Shown here piece by piece: positions 1 through 10,257 of a DNA stretch of 64,000 nt. Every line of letters begins with the position of its first letter. Positions within the stretch are counted from its first letter, which is position 1. Below the pieces are notes generated by a model that was given only the letters and a program-made list of their open reading frames with translations, did no database searches and had not been told where the DNA came from. The stretch comes from Halovenus marina (GTDB lineage: Archaea > Halobacteriota > Halobacteria > Halobacteriales > Haloarculaceae). The DNA lies in NCBI RefSeq assembly GCF_051414115.1, contig NZ_JBLKNZ010000001.1:2356001-2420000 (forward strand). Reading direction: 5' to 3'. A program made the translations under genes and the position numbers.

Positions 1-2770
1 TTTCGGCGAAGACATACTCGAAGGAGACTGTCGCCGTCTCGTTCGCCGCCAGCGAAACGATCTGCGTGTCGACGGACTGTCCGTCGACCGACAGCGAGAC
101 GTTCGTCCAGCCACTCCGACTGTCGGTGTTCGTGACCCGCCCGTTCACGATGACCGGTTCGCCCGTACGGGCTGTTGTCGGCGTGACGCTCGTCTCACCG
201 ACCGTTCGGGCAACGGGCTCGGGGACTGCGACCGTTCCCACAGCGAGGTCCTCGACCGCGATATCGTACTCACCAGCGCCATCGAACGTTCGCTCGAAGG
301 TGACAGTGACAGTCCCGTTCGGTTCGATGCCACGGTGTATCGACGTTCGCGATCCGTTGTTCACCGTCAGGTCCGGTGAGACCGTCCCCGAACGGTTTTC
401 GTTGTTTTCGACTGTCGCGGTGACTGTGACGGTCTCGTCGGGGACGGCAGTGGCGTGACTGAGCGTCGTGTTCGTCACCGAAAACGTGACCGGATCGCGG
501 ACGAAGACGTCACCGACTGGCCGGTCGTTGACGCCGACTTCGTAGGATCCGAACGTCTCAAAGTCGGGTTCGAACGTGACCTGTTCGACGCTGTCACCGG
601 GCACTGAAACGGTTTGTGACGCAGTGGTCTCGCCATCGACGGTGAGGTTCGTCACAAACGCGCCAGTCGCCTCGCCAGTGTTTTCGAGTGTCACCGAGAC
701 GGTTGCGTGTTCTGTCTTGTTTATGACGGATTTGTCGAGAGTCGTCTCCGCTATCGTGATATTGGCGGGTTCCAGAACAGTCAGATTCCCTGCCCGAACG
801 CCATCGAACCCAACAGCGTACGTTCCCGGGTCGGAGTACGTCCGCGCAACCGAGATGTGTGCCGTCTCGCCTGCGGCGATCGTCTCCGTGGTTCGTCCGA
901 CAGCGAGCCCATCAACGTCGATGGTCCCCTCGTAGGTTCCAGCTCTGTCGCCAACGTTCGTGACTGTCGCCGTCGTGGTTGCTGTCTCGCCCGCGACTAT
1001 CTCCGTCGGTTCAACTGTGGCATTAGTCACCTCGAAGGTTGCTGGCTGTTCGACAGTCAGCGTGCCAGCCGAGACGCCATCGAGTGCGATCGCGTACTCA
1101 CCACGGTCGGAGATCGACAACTCGAACGAGACAAGTTCCGACTCACCGGACGCAAGCGTGTACGTTTGTTGTTGTTCCGGCGTACCATCTACGGTCAGTG
1201 TCACGGTGTGAGTTGCCTCAGTATCACCCTCGTTTGTGAGCGTCCCGATCACGTTGATCGTCGCGTTTTCGAGCACAGTCGTCTCGGAGAGCGCCGTCTC
1301 AGTCACCGAGAACGAAGGGTCTGACAGGTCAGGATCCTTCTGTTCCAGCCAGGCGATCGCGGAAAACACGTCGATGATTCCCGACCCGTAGCGGGTGTCA
1401 CGCTCACCGGGCGGAACCGCAGACCCGTCGGGTTTGCTCGCAGTTGCTTCGAGTGCGTCGGCGATATCCTGTGGCGAGTGTGTGCGGGGAGTCGCCGACT
1501 GAATGAGCGCAACGGCACCAGAAACGTGCGGCGCTGCCATGCTCGTTCCGTGAGATTCCGACCACGATCCGCCCGGCACGGAACTCAATACCGCAGAACC
1601 AGGCGCGGAAACCGAGGGGACGACGTACTCGTCTGGCCACTCAGCGGGTGCCGATCCCCAGTCCCAGTCAGTCAGAATCTCCTCACCGCTCGAAAACTGG
1701 GCGATATTGCCAGTCGAATCTGACGCGCCGACACTCAGTACATCATAGACGTTCCCCGGAGAGGAACTCGTTCCCGCGCCGTCGTTGCCGATCGCGGCGA
1801 CGACAGTCACACCGTTTGCCTGAGCATTCTGAATCGGGTCGATAAATGCTGACCCGTACCCCTCCGCGCCCAGCGACATGCTGATCACGTCCGCATCGTT
1901 TTCGATCGCCCACTCCATACCACTCAAAATTGCCGCGAAGTATGCTTTCTTATCATCCGAAAAGACCTGCCCGTGCATCAGTTCAGCGTCTGGTGCGACG
2001 CCGATCTGAGTGCCACTCGCATTCCCGCCAGCGACGGTTCCACTCACATGTGTCCCGTGCGTGCCGATATCATGCGGTTCAGATCCCGGAACACGATTTC
2101 CGTTCCGGTCGAACTCCGCCCATCCCCCAGGGTATGTCGGATCAGACGCATCATCAGTATAGATATCCAGGTCGGGGTGGTCGGCATCGATGCCTGTATC
2201 CAGAACGGCGACACGGATATCCTCCCCCTGCGTGTCGTAGTGTTCCCAGACACCGGTTGCGTTGATCTGGTCGATCCCGTAGGTCGTCGGAGTCGACTCC
2301 GCTGTGGATTGCGGGCGAGCCGTCGATGTTGTACCCTCAGTGGAAACACCCGTCGGCTCGGCCGTGGTGAGCTTGGCGTTAGGCAGGAGGCGTTCGACTG
2401 CCGTGACGCTTGCAATATCTGTCAGCGATACCCGATCGGTGTCAGCAGTCACTAACACGGCGTTTTCGATCCAGAATTGACGCTCCACGGTGATACCGTC
2501 AGTCCGATTCGCATACGTCAAAAACGCAGCCTGTGTCTCAGCCGCGTGTGTCCGCAACTGGTCGACCGTGGCATTATCGGGTGCTGCAGTGAACGAGACC
2601 AACAGTTCAACCTCTCCCGTCTTTTCGGTCAACTCACTCGCGATCGTCGTCTCTGCAGTCGTGTTCTCCGCGGCGGCCACCCCAGAACCGGCACTGAGAG
2701 CCACGAGAGTAAGCACAACCAACAAGAGACCAATCCCACAGTATTGCCACCACGCCTTGCTGGAAACCAT
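1..2770 (-). CDS. Subtilisin-like (S8) secreted serine protease with CARDB repeats, partial
   Basis: Open from ATG at 2770 to the left edge; 923 residues are visible and the C-terminus is outside. A hydrophobic signal segment (about residues 10-32) precedes an inhibitor-like propeptide and an S8 catalytic domain. The catalytic triad can be read directly: Asp191 in VAVLDTGID, His238 in GTHGTHVSG, Ser410 in SHGTSMAAPH, with an oxyanion Asn in AAIGNDG. From about residue 470 there are at least five CARDB-like repeats of about 90 residues, each with T/N-rich beta strands ending near a conserved G-Y/E-V pattern. The role is extracellular protein degradation, as in halolysins, but the long CARDB tail suggests cell-surface attachment or substrate binding. 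The frame stays open to the first base of the window. The next gene upstream, an LamG protein on the same strand, ends 128 bases away, so the two may be one secretory locus with separate promoters. Confidence 0.93.
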   Translation of the reverse strand, partial: MVSSKAWWQYCGIGLLLVVLTLVALSAGSGVAAAENTTAETTIASELTEKTGEVELLVSFTAAPDNATVDQLRTHAAETQAAFLTYANRTDGITVERQFWIENAVLVTADTDRVSLTDIASVTAVERLLPNAKLTTAEPTGVSTEGTTSTARPQSTAESTPTTYGIDQINATGVWEHYDTQGEDIRVAVLDTGIDADHPDLDIYTDDASDPTYPGGWAEFDRNGNRVPGSEPHDIGTHGTHVSGTVAGGNASGTQIGVAPDAELMHGQVFSDDKKAYFAAILSGMEWAIENDADVISMSLGAEGYGSAFIDPIQNAQANGVTVVAAIGNDGAGTSSSPGNVYDVLSVGASDSTGNIAQFSSGEEILTDWDWGSAPAEWPDEYVVPSVSAPGSAVLSSVPGGSWSESHGTSMAAPHVSGAVALIQSATPRTHSPQDIADALEATASKPDGSAVPPGERDTRYGSGIIDVFSAIAWLEQKDPDLSDPSFSVTETALSETTVLENATINVIGTLTNEGDTEATHTVTLTVDGTPEQQQTYTLASGESELVSFELSISDRGEYAIALDGVSAGTLTVEQPATFEVTNATVEPTEIVAGETATTTATVTNVGDRAGTYEGTIDVDGLAVGRTTETIAAGETAHISVARTYSDPGTYAVGFDGVRAGNLTVLEPANITIAETTLDKSVINKTEHATVSVTLENTGEATGAFVTNLTVDGETTASQTVSVPGDSVEQVTFEPDFETFGSYEVGVNDRPVGDVFVRDPVTFSVTNTTLSHATAVPDETVTVTATVENNENRSGTVSPDLTVNNGSRTSIHRGIEPNGTVTVTFERTFDGAGEYDIAVEDLAVGTVAVPEPVARTVGETSVTPTTARTGEPVIVNGRVTNTDSRSGWTNVSLSVDGQSVDTQIVSLAANETATVSFEYVFAE

Positions 2771-2793
2771 AGCACAAGGTTAGACGAAGAGCA

Positions 2794-2799
2794 TATAAA
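2794..2799 (-). promoter_or_regulatory. TATA box for the subtilase gene
   Basis: On the minus strand this reads TTTATA within an AT-rich run (2791-2806), centred 27 bases before the ATG at 2770. That spacing is typical of leaderless haloarchaeal transcripts and supports the chosen start. Confidence 0.6.
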
Positions 2800-2898
2800 A
2801 TAAATGGATATTAACTATCAGTTGACAGAGCAACAAGCACCTCCTAATAGAGAGTCGTAGGCAAACAGTTGAGAGAAAATGGAGATCTATCGGTGGGT

Positions 2899-5800
2899 CT
2901 ACGTGATCTGATCGCCGGACCGCCACGCACCGATCACATCACGAAGCAGACCGGTTCCGATAGTACCGGAGCGCCAGTCACTGATCGCATTTCGCAATCC
3001 GGCCGTGTCGACTCTACCGTTCTCGTTGGTGTAGTCGGATATCGACGGACTGCCGTCCGATACTTCCAACACACTTTCGCCTATCGTGGTCTCACCTTGA
3101 TCGGTCGTCACGTTCCCGTTGATGGTATACTGACTACCGATCGACGCGTCAGACGGAATCTCAACCGAGTAGGTGAGTTCGACTGTCTCGGTGCCGTCGA
3201 GCGTCTCTGCAAGGATGACATCAACGCGGTCTGTCGTGGCAGATGAGCCAAACAGAGACGCCGACTGACCATCGACCTGTACACTGTCGAGTGTCGCATT
3301 AGCAACTGCAGGATCGAGCGATTCGAGGAGGATGAAGCTGTCAGTTGCCTCCTGAACCGACGCAGTGATACTCACGTCGACGACGTCACCAGGCGAAACA
3401 GTCGTGTCGACCTGGCGCTCGACGGAGAGCGATGAATCACTGTCGTCAGTCCCGTCGACTGCGGAGCTGAGGTTAAACTCGACATTAACGTTGTTCGGAT
3501 AGAAGTCCGGCCGCGTGTCGTTGTTCGCAGTGAAGCTCGGATTGTCAGTCTGGGAGCCGCTTCCACAGGACTGTGTGGTCGAACAGTCGGTTCCATCGCT
3601 GTAGATGAACGAAGCGATCTCCATCTCGACGCCGTTTGAGGTAAACGTATCGCCGAGCGTGTACTCAGACTGACTTGGCGTTAGCGTGTCGAAGGTCACG
3701 TTCGAGTCCGGATTGCTTTCCGGACCGAACTCGATGTTGTCGATCGGCATCTCTTGGCCGCCGACACTGAACGAGGTGATATCGCCGGTGATCTCGACAG
3801 TGCCACGTTCACCGAAGGCCGAACTCCGGTCAGTGACAGTCACGGACGCACCACCGAGTGTCATCCCGTCAACTCCGTCCGGCGGAGCCTGTGTGAATGA
3901 GTTGATGTCGTAGACACGGTCGCCGTTCACTTCGAGGTTCAGGTTGCCGCCACTCTGATAGTAATCGAACGCGATACGTTTGACGACTGCCTCTGTTCCA
4001 TCGTCTTCACTACTGACTGTTAACGTCCCATTAGTGAAGCTCGTGACCGTCTGACCACCCGAGATGAGGCGTGCCTGGTAGCTGTAGTCGCCATCCGCAA
4101 GCTGGACGTTGTCGTAGGTGAACACTTCTTCTCGGAGTTCATCAGCACTGTAGGTCACCTGTTTGCTGTCGACAACCTCGCCCGAGCCGAACTGCCCGTC
4201 TCCATTCTGGTCGACTCGCAGTTCGAGCGTGCCTGAAGCCGACTGGTTTGCACGGTTGTTGGGGTATGCACTGATGTTGACAGTTCCACCCTGTGAAACC
4301 GTTGCAGTCTGCTGGAGTTCAATTCCGAAGTCGAGCGTTTCGTCACCGTCGCCATCATCACCGTCGCTCTCGTCCGGAGACTGAGGCTCGCTAACATCAG
4401 TAGTGACAGCACACTCGGTGATCTCGCCGTCGCCACCGCGAAGCGAGTTGACCGTGAGGGACACGTCACTGGCGTTGACAGCACCCTCGTACTCAACGCT
4501 GAAGAGCACACGAGAGTCGCTGAATGTCGTCTCGGCGGAACTGAATTCGCCAGCAGCGGTCACAGACGACACGCCTGGTCCACCGTCGAGGACGGAGACA
4601 CCGCCGAATTCCGGCCCAGATTCGAGCGAGCGGATCGGCTCACCGGAGGTCGCGTTGACGCGAGCCTCGTAGTAAGTGAGTCCATCGGGTGCGCAGGCAA
4701 GCGTCACGTTGACCGTGGTGGTGTCGACACCACCCGGCTGAATCGGGATCCCAGAGTCAGCGTAGCCAACGTTGTTCAGATCGATCGTCATCGGCTTGCG
4801 AGCGTTCCCAGTGACTGTCTCGTTGCCAGTCGTGAACGGCCCGCGCCAGTAGCCAACTAACTCGTCCTCTGAACCGGCTAGTTCGTTGTCGTAGTTCCGT
4901 CTGACTTCGGAGTCAGCGCGGGGTTCATCCCAGATACGGATCTCGTCAAGTTTGCCCTGGAAGAACTGGTCGTTGAGCGCACCGTTGGTTCCAATCCGGA
5001 GGTCGTTTCCGGTCGTTCCCGGACCGTCGGAGCCACCGGCCGTGGTGTCAAGTTCACCGTTCAGGTAGATATTCCGGTTGCTGCCGTCGTAGACGATAGC
5101 AACGTGTGTCCAGGTATCCGCCGCAATAGTGCTGTCTGACGTGATCCAGTCGTTGAACCCGTCAGCCTGGAAGCGGATCTTGCGCTGGTCGCCAGTACCA
5201 CGCCACTGAACTCCCCAAGTATTTTGCTTGCGGAAGATCCAGGCGTCTTCCTCGCTGTCAGCATCGGGGTTCACCCAGAACTCGAGCGCGAATTCGTTGC
5301 CAATCGCACGGTCGATCGACGCGCGATCAGTGAGAGTCCCGTACGACGAACTGCTGTTACCAAGCAGTTGGAACGCATTTCCACCAGTCTGCTCCGAGGG
5401 GAGTGCTCCAGCCTCGAAGGCGTAATCTGACTCCTGTCCATCGGTGTTGAACGCAGTCGCCTGGTAGAATCGGGTCTCACCGTTCGTGAGCCCAGGATCA
5501 GTGTATCTCGAATCCTGGACTGCATCGACAATCGCGATCTCGGTGCGGTCACCAAGGTTCCGCTGTGTCGAGCGATACAGGCCAACATCAGTCGTCTCCG
5601 CGAGGTTGCGCACTCGCCAGGAAACGGTTGCGGACTGATTGTCGGCGCGTGCGAACACGCGTGGTGTGACCGGCATCGCACCCGGAGAGTCGATAGCAGC
5701 CTGACCGCGCAGCAGAACCGTCGCGTGTCGCCGTGCAGTACTTCGGGATGCCTCTGCGCCCTGTTCATCGAACTGCCAGTAGTGGTTCAGTCCAGTCTCG

Positions 5801-8442
5801 TTGCCACGCAGGCGGTCGTTGTAGGTTCGTTCAACCTGCTCGGCCGTCCGTGTAGTGTCCCAGAGCGCAAGTTCGTCAATCTGTCCGGCGAAGAACTGGT
5901 CATTTGCGGCGTCGTTGGTACCAATCTTGAGGTCGTTCCCGGACGTACCGGGCGAATCGGCACCCGTCGACTTGTCGAGTTCACCGTTCAGATAGATGTT
6001 TGCCTGGTTGCCGTCGTACACGATAGCGACGTGTGTCCAGACACCGGCTGGAACGCCGCCGTTGGACGTAATTCCATCACGGAAGCCATCAGCCTGGAAG
6101 TAGATCCGGCGCTCCTCGCCGGTACCCGTCCACTGGGCACCCCAGGCATTTTGCTTGCGCAAGATCCAGGCGTTCTCATCACTGTCGGCGTCGGGTTTCA
6201 CCCAGAACTCCACTGCGAGTTCGGCGTTATCTCCGCCACCGATCCCGAGCGATGGACGATCGGTGACTTCGCCGTGTGTGTCGTCCGAACCATCGAGCGA
6301 GAGTGCGCTACCACCATGTTCCTCGTAGGGCCGTGCGGGAGCCCCACGCGCGAAGTCGCTTTCCTGCCCGTCACTATCGACCGTCGTGACTGCATAGTGG
6401 TAGTTCTGTCCGTTCGAGGAAGATTCGTCGACATACGTCCTGGCACTACTGTCGGCGATTCGGTCGAGGAGTGACCACTCAGTTTCGTCACCATTGACCG
6501 GTTTTCGCCAGACTGCAAACTCCTCAGGTGCTGTCTCCTGCCGGACAGACCACGACACAGTGGTGTTCGCGTTGCGACTCTGTACGTAGGTATCTGTACC
6601 GACCGGATAGGCACCGCCGTCATCGATCTCCGCGTCGCCAGTTAGTGTCACTTTGCCATGCCGGAACGTCGATCCACGGGTACCGTCCGATTCGACCGTA
6701 TCGAACGTCCAGTAGCCGGCTAGATCAGTTTCCGACCCGACGAGTTCCGAGGTGAGGTTCGACTCGACCTGACTCTGGGTTCGGGAACTATTCCAGAACC
6801 GGAGGTCGTCAATCTGTCCGACGAAAAACTGGTCATTTCCTGCGTCATTAGTACCAATCTTGAGGTCGTTCCCGGACGTACTAGGCGAATCGACGCCGCT
6901 TATTGACTTGTCGAGTTCACCATCCAAGTAGAGGTTTGCTTGGTTCTCGTCATAGACGATAGCGACGTGTGTCCACACGCCCGCCTGGACACCATCGTTT
7001 GATGTAATTCCATCATGGAAGCCATCAGCCTTGAACCAGATCTGGCGCTCCTCGCCGGTACCCGTCCACTGGGCACCCCAGGCATTTTGCTTGCGCAAGA
7101 TCCAGGCATTATCATCACTGTCGGCGTCGGGGTTCACCCAGAACTCCACTGCGAGTTCGGCGTCATCTCCGCCACCGATCCCGAGCGATGGACGATCAGA
7201 GACGGTTCCAGACCCAAGACCGTTGAGCTCCAGGCTATCGCCTCCCTGACCACCGTCTGGTCCGACTTCGGTACTGTCAGCAGTCGTGCCGTACGGCTCA
7301 ACGGAGGCGGCCTTTGAGAAGTCTCCTTCCCCATCATTATCAACTGTCGTCGCCCAGTAGTAGTAGGTCTGCCCGTTCGTGACAGCCTGATCCGTATAGC
7401 TAGTCGTTGAGGACTGTAGCGTCGTGACAAGCGACGCAGTGCTCGGATCTGGGCTGGTCGAACGGTAGAGGTGGAACTCGTTTGCAGTGTTTCCACCTGT
7501 TGCACCTGGTCTTGGGTCAAGAGAGACCTCTGCCGAGGAATTCAACGGAGTCACGTGGACGTGTGGCGCAACCGGATTGGAATCTCGGTCGACCATCGTG
7601 GCATCCCCGGTCAGGTCAATATTCAAACTACCGGCAAGATCCGTCCCCGGTCCGTCGGAGGCGTCATCGTCAAACTGGAAGAGATGAGCCAGTCCCGACT
7701 CCGAACCGTCGAGTTCCTCGTGGAGATTGGCCCGCACTTCGATCAGGCTCCGGTCGGTGTTCCAGAACCGAACGTTGTCGATCTGTCCAACGAAAAACTG
7801 TCCGTTCGCAGCGTCGTTGGATCCAAATCTGATTCGGTTATCGTTCTCGTCTGGGGAATCACCACCACCCTGCGCGTCGAGTTTACCGTTCAGGTACAGG
7901 TTGGCCTGGTTGCCGTCGTACACGATAGCGACGTGTGTCCAGACATCGGCTGGGACACCACCGCTCGATGTAATACCATCATTAAAGCCATCAGCCTTGA
8001 ACCGGATCTGGCGCTCCTCGCCGGTGCCTGTCCACTGAACTCCCCAAGAGCCAGCTTGACGCATGATCCAGGCATTATCGTCGCTATCGGCATCTGGTTT
8101 CACCCAGAACTCGACTGTTTCCGTTCCGCCAGAGATGAAGTCAACGGAAGAGCCATCCGAAATCGTCCCGTACCCGAGACCGTTGGTCTCGAATGACTTT
8201 CCGGCTGAAGCAACCTCCTGCGTCGTCTCGGCTGCTGAGGATTCGTCAACCTGACTACTGTTGTCAGTTACCTCTTGTACGGTACTCGCCCCGAGTTCCT
8301 CCGGAAGTTCGCCACTCCCGGCCACGTCACCCGCGGCGGAATCTGTCACGTCTATTGACACGGCCCCCATCGCAGGGGCCGATATCACCATCAGCAGTGC
8401 AAAAAACACTGCGATGAGTGTAGTATAACTCCTGTATTTCAT
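2899..8442 (-). CDS. Giant secreted LamG/Fn3-repeat protein with dockerin-like C-terminus
   Basis: 1847 residues. A signal peptide (residues 1-26, ending APAMGA) is followed by four concanavalin/LamG domains at about 84-280, 402-605, 712-920 and 1022-1222. Each has the signature EFWV.PDADS, WTHVAIVYD and LYLNGELD. Three are followed by fibronectin-III-like modules (about 290-385, 612-707, 925-1015) with the phrase NGQ.YYYAVTTVD.DGQESD. After that come beta-rich domains that may be cohesin-like, and a C-terminal segment with two GLR..I..WR / LLRDVI.AWRSG repeats typical of haloarchaeal dockerin-like ends. LamG domains generally bind carbohydrate or act in adhesion, so a cell-surface or secreted carbohydrate-binding scaffold is inferred; I see no catalytic domain. 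Repeats two and three are nearly identical at DNA level, suggesting recent duplication or gene conversion. Confidence 0.9.
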   Translation of the reverse strand: MKYRSYTTLIAVFFALLMVISAPAMGAVSIDVTDSAAGDVAGSGELPEELGASTVQEVTDNSSQVDESSAAETTQEVASAGKSFETNGLGYGTISDGSSVDFISGGTETVEFWVKPDADSDDNAWIMRQAGSWGVQWTGTGEERQIRFKADGFNDGITSSGGVPADVWTHVAIVYDGNQANLYLNGKLDAQGGGDSPDENDNRIRFGSNDAANGQFFVGQIDNVRFWNTDRSLIEVRANLHEELDGSESGLAHLFQFDDDASDGPGTDLAGSLNIDLTGDATMVDRDSNPVAPHVHVTPLNSSAEVSLDPRPGATGGNTANEFHLYRSTSPDPSTASLVTTLQSSTTSYTDQAVTNGQTYYYWATTVDNDGEGDFSKAASVEPYGTTADSTEVGPDGGQGGDSLELNGLGSGTVSDRPSLGIGGGDDAELAVEFWVNPDADSDDNAWILRKQNAWGAQWTGTGEERQIWFKADGFHDGITSNDGVQAGVWTHVAIVYDENQANLYLDGELDKSISGVDSPSTSGNDLKIGTNDAGNDQFFVGQIDDLRFWNSSRTQSQVESNLTSELVGSETDLAGYWTFDTVESDGTRGSTFRHGKVTLTGDAEIDDGGAYPVGTDTYVQSRNANTTVSWSVRQETAPEEFAVWRKPVNGDETEWSLLDRIADSSARTYVDESSSNGQNYHYAVTTVDSDGQESDFARGAPARPYEEHGGSALSLDGSDDTHGEVTDRPSLGIGGGDNAELAVEFWVKPDADSDENAWILRKQNAWGAQWTGTGEERRIYFQADGFRDGITSNGGVPAGVWTHVAIVYDGNQANIYLNGELDKSTGADSPGTSGNDLKIGTNDAANDQFFAGQIDELALWDTTRTAEQVERTYNDRLRGNETGLNHYWQFDEQGAEASRSTARRHATVLLRGQAAIDSPGAMPVTPRVFARADNQSATVSWRVRNLAETTDVGLYRSTQRNLGDRTEIAIVDAVQDSRYTDPGLTNGETRFYQATAFNTDGQESDYAFEAGALPSEQTGGNAFQLLGNSSSSYGTLTDRASIDRAIGNEFALEFWVNPDADSEEDAWIFRKQNTWGVQWRGTGDQRKIRFQADGFNDWITSDSTIAADTWTHVAIVYDGSNRNIYLNGELDTTAGGSDGPGTTGNDLRIGTNGALNDQFFQGKLDEIRIWDEPRADSEVRRNYDNELAGSEDELVGYWRGPFTTGNETVTGNARKPMTIDLNNVGYADSGIPIQPGGVDTTTVNVTLACAPDGLTYYEARVNATSGEPIRSLESGPEFGGVSVLDGGPGVSSVTAAGEFSSAETTFSDSRVLFSVEYEGAVNASDVSLTVNSLRGGDGEITECAVTTDVSEPQSPDESDGDDGDGDETLDFGIELQQTATVSQGGTVNISAYPNNRANQSASGTLELRVDQNGDGQFGSGEVVDSKQVTYSADELREEVFTYDNVQLADGDYSYQARLISGGQTVTSFTNGTLTVSSEDDGTEAVVKRIAFDYYQSGGNLNLEVNGDRVYDINSFTQAPPDGVDGMTLGGASVTVTDRSSAFGERGTVEITGDITSFSVGGQEMPIDNIEFGPESNPDSNVTFDTLTPSQSEYTLGDTFTSNGVEMEIASFIYSDGTDCSTTQSCGSGSQTDNPSFTANNDTRPDFYPNNVNVEFNLSSAVDGTDDSDSSLSVERQVDTTVSPGDVVDVSITASVQEATDSFILLESLDPAVANATLDSVQVDGQSASLFGSSATTDRVDVILAETLDGTETVELTYSVEIPSDASIGSQYTINGNVTTDQGETTIGESVLEVSDGSPSISDYTNENGRVDTAGLRNAISDWRSGTIGTGLLRDVIGAWRSGDQIT

Positions 8443-9109
8443 GTGTGTGTTCGTATGCTGGTATGACTAGACTGGCCACGCTGTTGTGCCTCGATCAGTC
8501 TCGCAACAGTGATCCAGACCTTGGAAACGAGGCCAGTTGTGTTCGCTAACGATCCACTCCATTCTCGTCTCGTTCGGATATGCATGTGGTCCTCCCGAGT
8601 CCACGCTTGGTTCTCAGAGGATGTATCTGGGTTTCCGCCAAGATAGCGGCTGATTTTCCGCTGAGAACGAATTGTGTTCGTCTGTGAGTCGTTCATGTTT
8701 GCATAGGCTTGGCCTATAGTTGCCCTGCCATGAGATATACTGCACTGGGAGGGTGAAAGAACTGAGCACTAAGTGCGTAGTGAGTAGAAAAGAACCGGGA
8801 TCTAGTAGGTCATACGATGCCGTCGAGAGAGGCCGAAGCGTCTGTTTGCAGTGTTTTTGGATCGATACGGCTGGATTAGTTTGAGTCTCAGATGGGTTGC
8901 GTTCGGAAACGAACCCTGTCTGGCAAAGCCAGCCGGTGGCCAGTTGTATTAAGCTGTAACAAAAAATAAACGGCAAGATTTCGTCGTCAACTGAGTCAAC
9001 CGTTTCAGAGAGCGTATCGATCAGAATTGATGCAGAGATCCGGGTGAACGACTCGATAGCAACCGTTCCATTCAACCACAAGCGAAGCGAAATACCGAAT
9101 TGGCTCAGT
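8443..9109. other. Intergenic region, no gene recognised
   Basis: About 670 bases of lower GC content than the flanking genes, upstream of the LamG gene and downstream of the DUF192 gene. I see no RNA gene, no terminal inverted repeats and no convincing coding frame. The longest minus-strand frame here runs on into the DUF192 gene out of frame and has no recognisable family features. It may hold the LamG promoter and decayed DNA. Confidence 0.5.
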
Positions 9110-9814
9110 TCAGGGGAAGTTGAACGCGAGATGGTCCCCTTCAGAGACAGTATGGTGTTCTGTCCACCGATACGTAGTTTCCAGAACGTACTGTCCACGA
9201 CCAGGATACCGTTGTTCGGTTCCATCCTCATCCGGTCCGGGTTCAGGCGCGTGGTAGATATCAGTGATAGTCTTCTCGTCATCAACGAAAATGATATCAA
9301 TACCGAATGTCATTCCCTTCATCCAGAACGTGTGGTCTTCTACTGAATCAGTAACAAACAACATTCCCCAGTCCTCCGGAAGAAAATCGATATCGCTGAG
9401 TCCAGTCGTCCACTCATCGGGAGTCTCAGCGATAGCGGCCCGAAGGGAACCAAGTCGCTCCCCGCCCGGTGTGAGAACACACAGGCCAGTCGTATCGTGA
9501 TCCGGAAAGAGCGGCTCGATTTCAGAATCAGCAGACGAATTAGTGTCTGTCGTAGTCTCTGAGTCTGCGTCCGTTGATCCGTCGGTCGTCGAGTCAGTAT
9601 CGTCTGAGTCGCCAGTCGTCGTGTCGATAGTACCTGAATCACCACCTGGAGACACAGTCTCAACTGGATTGTCGTCCGAATTAGATCCAGTGGCCGGAGT
9701 AGAATTCTCAGCAGTAGCATCGGTTCCAGTGTCCAGACAACCAGCTAGAACAGATCCAGCCAGTCCAGTCCCGACAATACGGCTGAGTACGACTCGTCTC
9801 GTGTATTTACTCAT
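9110..9814 (-). CDS. DUF192 domain lipoprotein
   Basis: About 234 residues from the ATG at 9814. That start places a twin-arginine/lipobox signal at the N-terminus: TRRVVL, then a hydrophobic stretch ending LAGC. The protein is therefore expected to be Tat-exported and lipid-anchored. A Thr/Asp/Ser-rich linker follows, then a DUF192 domain in the C-terminal 115 residues with the signature EDWGMLFV, FWMKGMTFGIDIIFVD and the terminal G.YVLE block. DUF192 proteins are small beta-barrels of unknown biochemical role, often exported in archaea. An upstream in-frame ATG at 9847 would put 11 extra residues before the Tat motif and lies at or before the likely transcription start, so it is not preferred. 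The gene is followed by a long non-coding stretch. Confidence 0.88.
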   Translation of the reverse strand: MSKYTRRVVLSRIVGTGLAGSVLAGCLDTGTDATAENSTPATGSNSDDNPVETVSPGGDSGTIDTTTGDSDDTDSTTDGSTDADSETTTDTNSSADSEIEPLFPDHDTTGLCVLTPGGERLGSLRAAIAETPDEWTTGLSDIDFLPEDWGMLFVTDSVEDHTFWMKGMTFGIDIIFVDDEKTITDIYHAPEPGPDEDGTEQRYPGRGQYVLETTYRWTEHHTVSEGDHLAFNFP

Positions 9815-9856
9815 TAGCGTGGTGTAGACCGTGTTTTGTCTGTGCAATCTAGCGGG

Positions 9857-9864
9857 TATTATAG
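9857..9864 (-). promoter_or_regulatory. TATA-like element for the DUF192 gene
   Basis: Reads CTATAATA on the minus strand. A start site about 26 bases downstream would fall near 9834, between the two candidate ATGs, which favours translation from 9814. Confidence 0.45.
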
Positions 9865-9871
9865 ACTAGAT

Positions 9872-10096
9872 TTATTGATATCTATCTCCACATCCCGGAG
9901 TTGTTTGTGCTACGGAACCGCCAGCAGGGTCAGTGGATTCAGGGAGATCGTGGTTCGTGCTTTGAGCAGTCGGCACATCGGCACAACTATCGAGGATATG
10001 GTGTTCACCGACGATTCGTTTGACAGTCTCGTTACGTGGGTGGACAGGCCACTCCCGAAGGACGGTTCGTAATCCACTCCGTTCCGACCGATTCAT
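9872..10096 (-). CDS. Possible small hypothetical protein (74 aa)
   Basis: A 74-codon frame with ATG at 10096. An AT-rich TTTAATT element (10119-10125) is centred about 26 bases upstream, the spacing expected of a leaderless haloarchaeal gene. The protein is neutral to mildly basic, has two Cys and several His residues, and matches no family I recognise. It lies in the roughly 440-base gap between the DUF192 and Bat-type regulator genes, where nothing else is evident. The stop is very close to the DUF192 promoter. Coding status is uncertain because the acidic composition typical of this proteome is weak. Confidence 0.3.
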   Translation of the reverse strand: MNRSERSGLRTVLREWPVHPRNETVKRIVGEHHILDSCADVPTAQSTNHDLPESTDPAGGSVAQTTPGCGDRYQ

Positions 10097-10257
10097 AGAC
10101 ACAATTATCGTGGCCTGCAATTAAATGCTAGTGCTAGAAATGTATATGAATTTAGGGATTGGGGGAAGCCATCCGATGGATGGCGCGTATTCATGGTCTG
10201 AAAGCAGTAGTACTGTGCCTGTTCAGCGTATCACAAAAGGAGAGGACACGTTGCAGA

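Noticed and set aside
2899..8442. Mobile element suggested by near-identical repeats
   Set aside because: The repeats are in-frame LamG-Fn3 units inside one open reading frame; there are no terminal inverted repeats or transposase.
8614..9300. 228-codon minus-strand frame before the DUF192 end
   Set aside because: Its first part overlaps the DUF192 gene out of frame, and the rest has no recognisable domain and poor haloarchaeal composition. A decayed gene is possible but unsupported.
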